Origin: Pseudonocardia autotrophica
GTDB lineage: Bacteria; Actinomycetota; Actinomycetes; Mycobacteriales; Pseudonocardiaceae
Reading direction: 5' to 3'
Length of the DNA: 64,000 nt
Assembly: GCF_003945385.1 (NCBI RefSeq)
Contig: NZ_AP018920.1
Coordinates: 5,456,001-5,520,000 of the forward strand
This document shows, in pieces, positions 1 through 8,321 of this stretch. Numbering within the stretch: position 1 is the stretch's first letter; each line of letters opens with the position of its first letter. Under the pieces are notes generated by a model. It saw only the letters and a program-made list of their open reading frames with translations. It was not told the DNA's origin and did not search any database. A program made the position numbers and the translations under genes.

Positions 1-108
1 TCGTCCGCGAGCTATAAGGGGCCACGTCTACCGACCATCGCGATCGTCAACATCGAGCCCTCAACCCGCGGAGACAAGATCCACTACTTCCGCCAGCGCC
101 CGATACTT

Positions 109-253
109 GCCGTTACCCCTCGTGCGCTGCGCAGACCCGCAGGCACACTTGCCACTGGCTCCGGTTCGTCGTCGGCTCCTGCCGTTGATCTCCGGGGGTA
201 CTCCGGGGCAGCTCCACTCCCCCGCGCCTGCCGAGTGCCATCCTGGAGACAGT
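109..253 (-). repeat. Imperfect ~145-bp repeat, copy A, with a possible small ORF
   Basis: This stretch aligns with 2161-2301 over its whole length, with strong blocks at both ends (GTGCGCTGCGCAGAC on one side, CTCCCCCGCGCC on the other) and a central CCGGGGGTA-type inverted repeat. On the minus strand both copies open an ORF with the same first residues (MALGRRGG, then PR, TPGD, RQ). Here the ORF is 113-241 and 42 codons long. No strong ribosome binding site is visible. It lies just downstream of the lipoprotein gene. Apart from this repeat, positions 1-363 hold nothing I can identify. Confidence 0.6.
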
Positions 254-363
254 GAGTATCCTGTCCGCCCGGGAGGCCCGCAGTTGATCCCTTGCCTGCC
301 AGGTACTTGCGACGGCATCCGACATCGACCGTTGGAGCCATTCGGGCGGGGCTTCTCGTCGTG

Positions 364-1152
364 TCAGGGCAGATCGATGGTGACCGCAGTGCCGTTCGAG
401 TCGAAGTGCGACTTGTACGTCAACGATCCGTCGCTGGACTTCAGGTCGAGAGTCAGAGCGCCCCGGTACTTGTTGGCGGGGGTCATGACGCTCAACGTGT
501 CGTCCTGCGGGACGCAGTAGGCGGTGGGGGCGTCGACCGCGTTGTCGGTGTAGCCGTCGGCGCCGGTGAACGTGAAGTCGTGTTCGGTGGGGTAGCCGAT
601 CTTGTCGGGCTGGAAGTCGGGCGTGGTGGCGATGTCCATCGAGACTGTGACGAAGTGCCCTCGCGCCGGCTGGGACTCCTCGGACAGGTACTTGGCCGAT
701 TCGGAGCAGTCGGCGTCGACATTGATCGCGGTGAACGCGGCGTCGAACATCTTCACGCCGGTGCTGTCGTAGACGTCGAAGCGCTGGTTGAGTGCAACGT
801 GTTCCGGGGTGGTGACCGCCGCCTGGTTGGCGGCGCCTCCGTCGTAGTCGGCAGCTTCGGGCGGGAGCACATCGCAGTAGGCTGCGGTGACCTTCGAATA
901 CTCCACGTACTCCGGCGGTGCGTCGTTCTCGAAACCGGTGGTGGTCAGCGATTCCGGGTAGGCACACATCGCAGAACCGCTGGCGATGATCTGCTGGTCG
1001 GTCATCATCTCGACGTCGGCCTCTGGAAGGACGCCGCGGATCTCGGAGACGTACCCCTCGGGGGTGTGGGGTGCGGCGCAGGCGACGGTGAAGCCGCCGG
1101 CGAGGACGAGTCCGAGGACGGCCGAGGTGAGAACGCGGTACGAAGTAGTCAC
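364..1152 (-). CDS. Predicted lipoprotein with N-terminal DUF732-like segment
   Basis: A 262-residue predicted lipoprotein. The GTG at 1152 follows GGAGG closely. The start gives a signal peptide ending in a lipobox-like TVAC, so the mature protein would be anchored outside the membrane by its lipidated cysteine. Residues about 30-65 resemble the short DUF732-type secreted domain of actinobacteria. The rest (about 110-262) is a beta-rich region that resembles DUF4352/TRF2-type lipoprotein domains, with two further cysteines. The reading frame stays open upstream to 1368, and a 17-bp copy of the start region (AAGTAGTCACGTACCTC on the plus strand, 1143-1159) recurs in frame at 1287-1303. An upstream start is therefore possible. 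No function can be assigned. Confidence 0.7.
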   Translation of the reverse strand: MTTSYRVLTSAVLGLVLAGGFTVACAAPHTPEGYVSEIRGVLPEADVEMMTDQQIIASGSAMCAYPESLTTTGFENDAPPEYVEYSKVTAAYCDVLPPEAADYDGGAANQAAVTTPEHVALNQRFDVYDSTGVKMFDAAFTAINVDADCSESAKYLSEESQPARGHFVTVSMDIATTPDFQPDKIGYPTEHDFTFTGADGYTDNAVDAPTAYCVPQDDTLSVMTPANKYRGALTLDLKSSDGSLTYKSHFDSNGTAVTIDLP

Positions 1153-1353
1153 GTACCTCCAATCGGCCGATCGGAGGCGGCGGTTACCGTCTGACCTGCA
1201 CATACCCAGATTTATTGACCCGGGACCTGCTGGGTGCGGCGTCCCGGAATGTGCGGCTAGGGTTCCGCCCGGTGCCCGGCCCGACAAAGTAGTCACGTAC
1301 CTCACCTGGGTCGGGCACCGCTGGGGGTCGAGCCAACCTCCACCCAACACGAT

Positions 1354-1394
1354 CGCCCCGCCTCCCACGCCGTACAGGCGCCGGAGGCGGGGCG
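1354..1394 (-). terminator. GC-rich hairpin between two minus-strand genes
   Basis: The arms CGCCCCGCCTCC (1354-1365) and GGAGGCGGGGCG (1383-1394) are perfectly complementary over 12 bp with a 17-base loop. The hairpin sits 3' of the secreted-protein gene and upstream of the lipoprotein gene. A terminator is likely, but the U-tract is weak. Confidence 0.5.
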
Positions 1395-1425
1395 TTCTTC
1401 GCGTCGCAGACCAGCGCGACCGGGC

Positions 1426-2004
1426 CTACCCGCCGCAGACCGAGGCGACCGGGTTCTTCACGCACGTGTTGTACTCCGCCGATCCAGGCGCGTAACCACC
1501 ACCGGTCGGGGCGAGGCCGTCAGCGATCCGCTGCCGCTGCGTGGCTTCGCTGGGAGGGCCAGGGTTCCCTGACCACGCCTGCTGCTGGGCGTACTCCCGC
1601 TGAGCCTGCTCCTTGGCGGCGTTCAGCTCCGGGCAAGCCTTGTTCACGATCAGGTTGCCAACGAGTCGGGCAGCGGCGTGCGGCTCGCACGTAAGGGCCA
1701 GCCCACCAGTCGAGGCCTGCGACTCCTCCGCAGCCTTCACCTTCCGGACCTGTTCCGCCGCTGCCGCCTTCCTGGCCTCCTCAGCTGCCGTCACCGCCTG
1801 GGCCGCGTCCGCGACCGCCTCTGCAGCCACGCCGCGCAGGGCCGGAACCATCGACACCGCGCTCATTGCGCTCACCGAGGCCGGAGCCTGGGCGATGACG
1901 CTCTCGGCGGTGGCCGGGGTAGGCGTGACGGTCGCCATCACCGTTCCAGCGACGACGGAGACGCCGACGACGAGACCGGCCAGGGTGCGGGTGATCGTGT
2001 TCAT
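1426..2004 (-). CDS. Secreted alanine-rich coiled-coil protein, unknown function
   Basis: A 192-residue protein with an N-terminal signal peptide: positively charged start, hydrophobic LAGLVVGVSVVAG, and a likely AxA-type cleavage near residue 33. It is followed by an alanine-, glutamate- and lysine-rich helical stretch at about 60-95 that should form a coiled coil, then a short C-terminal domain with four cysteines that could make two disulfides. I do not recognise a family. It lies between the lipoprotein gene and the Mrr gene, all on the minus strand, but gaps of about 270 and 335 bp argue against one operon. It is probably cargo of the integrative element. Confidence 0.7.
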   Translation of the reverse strand: MNTITRTLAGLVVGVSVVAGTVMATVTPTPATAESVIAQAPASVSAMSAVSMVPALRGVAAEAVADAAQAVTAAEEARKAAAAEQVRKVKAAEESQASTGGLALTCEPHAAARLVGNLIVNKACPELNAAKEQAQREYAQQQAWSGNPGPPSEATQRQRIADGLAPTGGGYAPGSAEYNTCVKNPVASVCGG

Positions 2005-2160
2005 GGGCTGCCTTGTGTGGGTAGCGGGATCCGGGCTCAGCGCCGGTGTCTCTTACCCGACCCATCGGCCCGTCGGATGTCGCGTTACCTACCTCTGACC
2101 ATGCTCAGCAGTTTTGCTGAGGCGGGTCTCGAAGGCTTGCACGGTCGGTGCCCAACGTTC

Positions 2161-2301
2161 GCCGTTACACCCCGTGCGCTGCGCAGACTCGCGGTCACGT
2201 CTTCCGCGCAGTGCGGTCGGTTGCCACCTTCTGCCGGTGATCCCCGGGGGTAACCCGGGGCGGTGCCGCTCCCCCGCGCCTTCCGAGAGCCATCCCGTCG
2301 A
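2161..2301 (-). repeat. Imperfect ~145-bp repeat, copy B, with a possible small ORF
   Basis: Second copy of the element at 109-253. It occupies most of the 335-bp gap between the secreted-protein and Mrr genes. The minus-strand ORF at 2195-2293 (32 residues) keeps the same frame and N-terminus as copy A for about 24 codons with no indel, then ends early. The perfect CCCCGGG/CCCGGGG inverted repeat near 2242-2260 would form a hairpin in RNA. It could be a structured RNA, a small protein gene or a mobile repeat; the sequence alone does not decide. Confidence 0.6.
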
Positions 2302-2339
2302 CCTGTCGCCAGACCGACCGCACGGGCGCCCGTGGGCGG

Positions 2340-3323
2340 CTACTCGAAATAGTCCTCGTCCAGCTTGACGACCGTGTACGTCTGTACTGCCTGAACGCCA
2401 ACCCCGCGATCAATCATGAGGTTCGTGAACCGCTCCCCATCTATCAGGACCACCCTCGCGTTGACAGAGCGCGCGTAGTCGAGGGCCTCACGCGAAAAGG
2501 TGCTCGTGGTGATGAAGACACCTTGAGTGGCCTGTTGACCATGAAGGGCACCGACGAAGCCCTGCACCTGAGGCCGGCCGACGACCGTGTCTGAGGCATA
2601 TCGCTTGGCTTGGACATAAATGCGAGCCAGACCCAGAGGGTCCTGGTCGATGACGCCGTCGACCCCGCCGTCCCCACTGCCACCGATCCGCCGGGCGCGC
2701 TGCTCGGCCCCTCCGTAGCCCATCGCGACCAGCACGTCGAGGACCGACTGTTCGAGGAAGTCCGGGCTCGCGGCGCGCAATCGTTCGAGCAGCTGCGTGC
2801 TGACCTCCGTGCGGAGTCGGGCAGTACCGGCTTCGATCTGTTCGATCGGGTCAAGCTCGGTGCTGTGCTGGCTCGCTTCCACCGCGGTGGTCGCCGGGAC
2901 GTACACACGCCGGGCCGGGACGTGGTCGCGGTACGCCGGGATCTGCCTCAGGTGGACCTCGTCCAGGCGGTGCGGGTGCTTGGCAAGTAGGCGCCGCCCA
3001 ACCTCGGACACGGTGTACGACCCACGCCGCGGACGATCCAGCGCTCCCGCTCGCGCCAGCGACGAGACCGCCCAACCGACGCGGTTCCGAAAACGCTGCT
3101 GCCCGGAGTCGAGGACCTCGGCCCGTTGAGCTTCGGTGAGCTGCACATGGTCAGCGACACGATCCTGCACCTCGCGAGCCTGGACGGTCTCGCCGTTCTT
3201 GAGGACCTGCAGGACAGGGAGCAGGAAGCCGTCCCATGTCGGCATCTCGCTAACAGGCTGCGAAGCATCGACCACGCGGGGCAGGCTATCTGCGTGATCC
3301 AACAGCTCGCGAGTTCGTGACAT
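2340..3323 (-). CDS. mrr: Mrr-type type IV restriction endonuclease
   Basis: A 327-residue protein with the two-domain Mrr layout. Residues about 25-130 form the winged-helix Mrr_N domain (WDGFLLPVLQVL, with a GSYTVSEVGRRLL turn). Residues about 185-315 form the PD-(D/E)XK Mrr_cat domain, which reads MGYGG, then GGSGDGGVDGVID, then IYVQAKRY. This gives the D...QxK catalytic set of the family. Known Mrr enzymes cleave DNA carrying methylated bases, so the role is probably defence against modified incoming DNA. It is monocistronic and lies among probable AICE cargo. The length is close to that of other Mrr proteins and nothing looks broken. Confidence 0.9.
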   Translation of the reverse strand: MSRTRELLDHADSLPRVVDASQPVSEMPTWDGFLLPVLQVLKNGETVQAREVQDRVADHVQLTEAQRAEVLDSGQQRFRNRVGWAVSSLARAGALDRPRRGSYTVSEVGRRLLAKHPHRLDEVHLRQIPAYRDHVPARRVYVPATTAVEASQHSTELDPIEQIEAGTARLRTEVSTQLLERLRAASPDFLEQSVLDVLVAMGYGGAEQRARRIGGSGDGGVDGVIDQDPLGLARIYVQAKRYASDTVVGRPQVQGFVGALHGQQATQGVFITTSTFSREALDYARSVNARVVLIDGERFTNLMIDRGVGVQAVQTYTVVKLDEDYFE

Positions 3324-3872
3324 TCGGACTGGCAGGGACTCGTTCGTCCCGAAGCAACGAGGGCGACCGGCCGAACGGCCCGAACGCGCTGGTCAGAAGG
3401 CTGCGTGTGTCCGTGGACGTCCTGGCGGTTCCGGGCTCGTTCGCCTCGATCGTCACTCAGTTCGTCACGCACCCGCGCCCGGTGTTCGTGTGGCATCCCG
3501 TCGACCTGGGCAACGCCCCAACCGCGCGTCGGCCCGGGGGCGGCCCTCGACGCAACCGCCGGCCGACCTTGTCCAGCTTCGCCCCCGGGACGTCGTGTGG
3601 TAGCCCTTCGGGAGGTCGTCGGGATGCCACACCCCGGCCATCCCGGAGACCAGCCCGCCCGGCGAGGGCGTCAGCGGTCGTCGCGAGACCGAGACTCGCC
3701 AGGGCGTACGAACATCATATCGCGCTGACGTGCCTGGTCCGGGTTGGCGGGTAGACCCGTGGCCGCGCAACGTTCTCGACCCGATCACCGGCCAGCCCGA
3801 GCCAAGCGTGCCATCAACTTTTTGGACCTCAGATGAGGTAGGTTAAGTTGACGACTCGCCCTAGGGGGACTG
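3324..3872. other. Intergenic stretch with a repeated GTGTGGCATCCCG motif
   Basis: I see no convincing gene here. The motif GTGTGGCATCCCG occurs at 3488-3500 and inverted at 3620-3632, with the match extending to GTGTGGCATCCCGNCGACCT. The 13-mer recurs at 7268-7280. Translated, the copies read VWHPxDL, so they may be remnants of small DNA-binding protein genes. The segment just before 3873 is AT-richer and should hold the promoter of the next operon. Confidence 0.4.
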
Positions 3873-4547
3873 TTGGCCGCGCACGACTACTTGCCCGCCG
3901 AAGCCAGCGTCGACGACTGGCAGGCCTGGGCTGACGAACAGCTGGCGCCGCTCGGGCTCAGCACAGTCCTGCTGCAGGCCGCGGCCGAGGCCGGGCGAAG
4001 GCGTCAGGAGAGTGCCAGTCCGCTAGCTCCTCGCGCCACGCCCGGACAGGATCGCTGGAGCGAGACAGTCGTTGTCTTCAGAGAACGCACAGGCTGGGAG
4101 ATCGATGACCAGGACGGCCTGCCGAAGACGATCCACCCGTCAGGGGCGTTCCAGGTGGTCGTGACGACAGGTCGGGGAGGAGTGGGATCTCTGAAGGCGG
4201 CTAGCCCGACTCCAAAGAACGGCCTGGGAGCAGTCGTTCGAGCGCTGATCGACCGCCGACCTTTGACTATTCCGATGATGAACCGGCGCGGTGAGCCGAT
4301 AGACGTTGAAGAGTACAACGAGCCCGAACTGTGGCTGTTTTTGACCGACTATCACGACGGGATGATCTACTCCGAGTTGTCTTGTCCATCGGCTCGGCAA
4401 GGGGACGAAGTTGTCGAGTACAGAAGGCGGATCCCGCTGCCTCCTGTCGCGTTCGAGCCGGCCTCGGACGTCGACCTCCCGCCGGTGGAAGCGCCCGATG
4501 ACGACCCGCATACCTCACATGTGGTTGACGTGGAGCCGCTCGAATAG
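3873..4547 (+). CDS. Unrecognised first gene of a putative defence or stress module
   Basis: A 224-residue protein of unknown family. TTG at 3873 is preceded by AGGGGGAC, which fixes the start. The sequence is acidic at its C-terminus and has a central beta-rich part at about 65-165, with no membrane segment and no known catalytic motif. It is the first of three co-directional genes. The next gene (XRE+ImmA/IrrE) starts 25 bp after its stop, so the two are probably co-transcribed. By analogy with other ImmA/IrrE pairs it could be the partner or substrate of the peptidase, but that is a guess. Confidence 0.7.
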   Translation: MAAHDYLPAEASVDDWQAWADEQLAPLGLSTVLLQAAAEAGRRRQESASPLAPRATPGQDRWSETVVVFRERTGWEIDDQDGLPKTIHPSGAFQVVVTTGRGGVGSLKAASPTPKNGLGAVVRALIDRRPLTIPMMNRRGEPIDVEEYNEPELWLFLTDYHDGMIYSELSCPSARQGDEVVEYRRRIPLPPVAFEPASDVDLPPVEAPDDDPHTSHVVDVEPLE

Positions 4548-4572
4548 CTCGGCATTGAGGAAGGATGGAACA

Positions 4573-5724
4573 GTGGTTGTCTCCCCCTCGCGACTTTTGC
4601 TTGCGCGGAAGCTGCGTGGACTGACGCTAGCCGACCTTAGTCGGCAAACAGGCCATAACGTTCAGACGTTAAGCCGTTACGAGAATGGTCGGCAAGAACC
4701 GTCGGCAGAAAGCGTTGAGCGCCTGGCGACGGCCCTCTCTCTGCCGGAGGGGTTCTTTTTCAGAAGAGAGGTCGATGGAGTCCCGGTCGATGCGGTCAGC
4801 TTTCGAGCGTTGACCAAGACGCCTGCATTTCGGCGAGACCAAGCGCTAGCTGGTGGCGAAGTTGCCGTAGAGATCGCAGATTGGATAAACGCACACTTTA
4901 GAGTTCCGTCGCCAAACCTCTTATCGGTTGGTCTTCCGGATGGCTCTAGCCTCGTCGCCGTGGAGGAGGCAGCGCTTCGCGTTCGTCGTCATTGGGAACT
5001 CGGATCAAGACCTATCACTAATCTCCTACATTTGTTAGAGTCTCGTGGTGTTCGCGTCTTCTCGCTTGTTCAGGAGGTGCGCGATGTCGATGCTTTCTCA
5101 TTCTACCGTCAAGGTATTCCGTATATCTTCGTGGATACGGGGAAGACGGCGGAACGGCAACGATTCGACCTTGCGCACGAGCTAGGTCATCTAATTATCC
5201 ACCAGGGAAGTGAACGCGTTCATGGGCGAGAGGCCGAGAAGCAGGCCGACCGCTTTGCCGCCGCGTTCCTGATGCCCCGCGAGGACATCCTTGGGCAGAG
5301 AATGCGCAACGCTTCAGTAGAGCGAATTCTTGCTGGACGGCGACGCTGGCGAGTCTCCGCAATGGCTCTAACTCATCGACTGCGTGAGCTTGGTCTGCTC
5401 ACAGAATGGGGATACCGCTCGTGCTGCGTCGATTTGTCGAACTCAGGATATCGTACATCTGAGCCGGGAAGTCAACTGGTGGCTGAGACGTCGCAAATGT
5501 TGGAAAAGGTCTTCGCTCACCTACGTGCCTCTGGGGTCGGGATGCGCCGGATAGCGAACGATCTGCATCTGACCACGCGGGAGTTCAATCGCCATGTGTT
5601 TGGCCTAGTTCCGACCGTAATCGGCGATACGTCGCAGGTTCGCAGCATTGAAGGGGTCACGCCATTGCAAGCAGCTAATGATAGAGGCAATCTGCGGCTT
5701 GTTTCCGACCGGAGTTACACCTGA
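4573..5724 (+). CDS. XRE-family regulator fused to ImmA/IrrE metallopeptidase
   Basis: A 383-residue fusion. GTG at 4573 follows AGGAAGG by eight bases. Residues about 8-65 are a Cro/cI helix-turn-helix (RGLTLADLSRQTG, then TLSRYENGRQEPS). Residues about 170-275 form a COG2856 ImmA/IrrE zinc peptidase domain with HELGH at 202-206 and a downstream E/D-rich helix (EKQADRFAAAFLMP). Proteins of this kind sense a signal and cleave or activate a partner repressor, as ImmA does in ICEBs1. The last ~110 residues are an extra domain. Base composition is visibly lower in GC than the surroundings, suggesting recent transfer. Confidence 0.88.
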   Translation: MVVSPSRLLLARKLRGLTLADLSRQTGHNVQTLSRYENGRQEPSAESVERLATALSLPEGFFFRREVDGVPVDAVSFRALTKTPAFRRDQALAGGEVAVEIADWINAHFRVPSPNLLSVGLPDGSSLVAVEEAALRVRRHWELGSRPITNLLHLLESRGVRVFSLVQEVRDVDAFSFYRQGIPYIFVDTGKTAERQRFDLAHELGHLIIHQGSERVHGREAEKQADRFAAAFLMPREDILGQRMRNASVERILAGRRRWRVSAMALTHRLRELGLLTEWGYRSCCVDLSNSGYRTSEPGSQLVAETSQMLEKVFAHLRASGVGMRRIANDLHLTTREFNRHVFGLVPTVIGDTSQVRSIEGVTPLQAANDRGNLRLVSDRSYT

Positions 5725-5766
5725 AGACCAATTGAGCCTGTTCGTAAAGTTTGGCGAGGTGGAAGC

Positions 5767-7206
5767 ATGTCCGAGCTTGAGCGGCCAACCAGGCCCGGAG
5801 ACCTTGTAGGCGCGGCTGAAGTCGGGGATGGCCTGATCCGCTTCCAGGAGATTCTACTTGGGCAAATTGAACGTCTCGGACTCCCGTCCGAAGGTGTACT
5901 AGTAAGTACACAGGAGCGTCAGCGGATACTTAAGAACGTTGACGATGCCTTGGCCGGACTGAGCGATGCTGATCGTGCTCGTGCTGCGTATGTCAGCAAG
6001 ATGATCGCGGCGGCGGCTGTCGGACTCTTCGATGCGGCACTGAACTATCTTTGGGACGAGACGGTATCGGAACTTCGGCGCAGAGTCACGGAGTTCGACC
6101 TCAAGTACTTTTTCGACATTGCCGTAACGTCGCCCGACAGGCGCAAGAAGTTGTCGACTGCTGAGCACCTCGTTGAGGTAAACGATGTCGATCTTATTCG
6201 TGCATGCAATGAGATCGGTCTATTGGATACAATCGCTGCAACGGAGCTTGACCACATCCGTTTCATGCGGAATCATGCGTCGGCCGCCCATCCAAATCAG
6301 ACTTCAATAACAGGACTTCAGCTTTCGGCGTGGCTTGAGACGTGCGTTCGTTATGTTTTGACTTTGTCCTATGACCAGATCACTGCCGAGACCCGCCGTT
6401 TGCTATCAAATGTGCGGTCGACAAATCTCGACCCCTCACGTGTTCGAGAGGTAACGGCTTTCTTCGATGACCTTGACGATCGGCGTGCCCAATCTCTGGC
6501 TGCTGGCTTGTTTGGCTTGTATGTTGATCCCGACAGGACTCCGACTGTCGCCGACAATGTCCGATTGCTTTGGCCCGAGATTTGGCCCCTACTTGACGAT
6601 GACTCGCGTTATAGCTTTGGGAACAGATTCGGGCGATTTGCGGCGAACGCTGATGTAGGGCAAGCTTCGGCGAGCCGAGAACTGCTTGACTTCGTCGGCG
6701 GCCAGTCATACCTGCCGGAGGTGACTCGCCAGGCAGAAATCGACGCAGCGGTTGATGCCCTGCTCATCGCGCACCAAGGCTTTGACAACTTCTATAATGA
6801 GCCTGGCGCAGCGCGTGTACTCCACGAACTAGTTGGCGACGGTGCCCACGTACCGGATGGAGTGGCGCCGAAGTATGCGAAGGCAGTGACAAGGGTATTC
6901 CTAGGAAACGGGCACGGTGTAGCCCATGGCGCACTGCCGCACTACGAAGAGATGATTCGTGGCTTTTCATCGAGTCAGGCCAGTAGGGCTTTGCGCATCT
7001 TCGACCAACCTGAAGTAGCAAGCGTCCTTCGCTCCAGCGTCGGACAAACCCAGTGGGTTGAGCTTATGAAATTGCTTGAACCAAAGCTCGTCAGTCAGCG
7101 GTCCCGTGACCTTTTAGTCGATATCCGGAGTTTTTCGGCGTCGCCTGACAAACTGGGCCAGGACTCGAACATTAGGCGGCGACTAGCTGCATTCAAGGCC
7201 AAGTAG
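5767..7206 (+). CDS. HEPN-motif protein, candidate toxin or effector
   Basis: A 479-residue cytoplasmic protein; ATG at 5767 is preceded by GAGGTGG. Residues about 90-210 look like a HEPN-type helical domain: the segment RNHASAAHPN carries the R-x6-H pattern (R168...H175) typical of HEPN ribonucleases. Similar 'RN-ASAAHPNQ' segments occur in uncharacterised prophage and defence-island proteins. The remaining 270 residues are helical with no known motif. It lies 42 bp after the XRE/ImmA gene on the same strand, so a regulated toxin or abortive-infection effector is plausible. Its GC content is also low. Function is inferred, not shown. Confidence 0.65.
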   Translation: MSELERPTRPGDLVGAAEVGDGLIRFQEILLGQIERLGLPSEGVLVSTQERQRILKNVDDALAGLSDADRARAAYVSKMIAAAAVGLFDAALNYLWDETVSELRRRVTEFDLKYFFDIAVTSPDRRKKLSTAEHLVEVNDVDLIRACNEIGLLDTIAATELDHIRFMRNHASAAHPNQTSITGLQLSAWLETCVRYVLTLSYDQITAETRRLLSNVRSTNLDPSRVREVTAFFDDLDDRRAQSLAAGLFGLYVDPDRTPTVADNVRLLWPEIWPLLDDDSRYSFGNRFGRFAANADVGQASASRELLDFVGGQSYLPEVTRQAEIDAAVDALLIAHQGFDNFYNEPGAARVLHELVGDGAHVPDGVAPKYAKAVTRVFLGNGHGVAHGALPHYEEMIRGFSSSQASRALRIFDQPEVASVLRSSVGQTQWVELMKLLEPKLVSQRSRDLLVDIRSFSASPDKLGQDSNIRRRLAAFKAK

Positions 7207-7313
7207 AGTATAGCGAGCGTTAGTCGCATGGGCGGCATATATCTTGGCTCGTCGCTATCTTGGATTTGTGTGGCATCCCGCCGTCTATGGCCTGGGTAAG
7301 GCCTACGTGGCGC

Positions 7314-7384
7314 GCTGGGCTCGGGGACCGGCCGGAGGCCGCACGCCGCGAGCCCAGCTAGCGGCACGGCGCCGGAGGCGCCGT
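7314..7384. terminator. Two hairpins between convergent genes
   Basis: The first hairpin has arms GCTGGGCTCG (7314-7323) and CGAGCCCAGC (7349-7358). The second has ACGGCGCC and GGCGCCGT around GGA (7366-7384). They lie between the convergent HEPN and phosphotransferase genes and probably end transcription from one or both sides. Next to them, TGATGCTTGACGT is directly repeated (about 7445-7457 and 7470-7482), of unknown meaning. The rest of 7207-7499 shows nothing else. Confidence 0.55.
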
Positions 7385-7499
7385 CTTGATACCGAATGGA
7401 AGGTCTAGACACAGCGTGCGCTGCCGCCGTTGTCGTGTCCCGGCTGATGCTTGACGTTCCGGTCTCACCTGATGCTTGACGTCCGGACAGCCGCCGGGG

Positions 7500-8321
7500 T
7501 CAGACGGTCGCGGCGTCGGCGACAGTCACCCATGAGTCGGCACGCTCGGGGTCGTTGCCGCTGGACAGCGCAATGCTGCGGGCGAGCGCTCTGGCGGTGT
7601 CCAAGTGGTCATCGCTGAGCTTCAAGGCGAGGACGGCGATGTCGTAGGCGGCTTCGCCGCTCATCCCGCGAGGGTCGATGAACCACAGCTGGGAGGCGCC
7701 GTGGAGCACGTTAGGTGGTGACAGGTCGGCGTGGCACAACGCGGCTGACATGTCGGCGGCGAGCTGATCAAGAGCGACGGTCGCTGCCTGACGGACGGCG
7801 GCGGGCTCGGGACCTCGGTGAGGCGGCTGGTCATCAGACGGCGGATCGGTGAGACGCGCACGAAGCCACGGCACAATGCTGGGCAGCGATGGCAGCCCGT
7901 CCTCGACGGAGAGGGTGCGCAGCATCGTTGCCACCCCCGCGAGATCCGAGGGCTTCGGCTCCTGCTCGGCGAACGATGTCCCGGGTTCGACGACGTCCAT
8001 CGCAGTCCACATGCCCGTAGCGGTCTTTCGCAGCAGGTGGACGACGGGCGCGAGGCCGGCATGCGCGAGTCGGTCGAGTACGGCGGCCTGGTGGACGGCA
8101 TGCGGGTCGGGACTCGATCGCAGGACCAGGCGTGCGCCGGAGTTGGACGTCGCCTCGACCACGTGGGCGGATCTGGCGGGAAACGTCCGGCCGGTCGGCG
8201 TCACCGCGAGCGCGGCGCAGACGTCGGCCAGCTCCTCGGACAGGGTGTCGGTCCACGCGGGTGCGAGGTCAGGCCATCGCGCGTGTGCGGTCTGGGCGAC
8301 GTCGGGACGGAGCGTGGTCAC
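7500..8321 (-). CDS. APH/choline-kinase-fold phosphotransferase
   Basis: A 273-residue kinase-like protein. GTG at 8321 overlaps the upstream HAD gene stop (GTGA), indicating translational coupling. The C-terminal half has the Brenner motif HADLSPPNVL and the metal-binding DPRG that follows it, as in aminoglycoside phosphotransferases and small-molecule kinases. The N-terminal lobe is short and poorly conserved. It is third in the GntR-HAD-kinase operon on the AICE. Pairing with a phosphatase suggests it acts on a metabolite or nucleotide-like small molecule, but the substrate is unknown. A resistance role is possible and not supported. Confidence 0.8.
   Translation of the reverse strand: MTTLRPDVAQTAHARWPDLAPAWTDTLSEELADVCAALAVTPTGRTFPARSAHVVEATSNSGARLVLRSSPDPHAVHQAAVLDRLAHAGLAPVVHLLRKTATGMWTAMDVVEPGTSFAEQEPKPSDLAGVATMLRTLSVEDGLPSLPSIVPWLRARLTDPPSDDQPPHRGPEPAAVRQAATVALDQLAADMSAALCHADLSPPNVLHGASQLWFIDPRGMSGEAAYDIAVLALKLSDDHLDTARALARSIALSSGNDPERADSWVTVADAATV

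Noticed and set aside
3317..3754. A 145-codon plus-strand frame beside mrr
   Set aside because: Low-complexity, no ribosome binding site, no family match. At best it contains a gene remnant around VWHPVDL.
7444..7486. Direct repeat TGATGCTTGACGT as an insertion-sequence end
   Set aside because: Two short copies 25 bp apart with no transposase or inverted partner nearby; not enough to call a mobile element.
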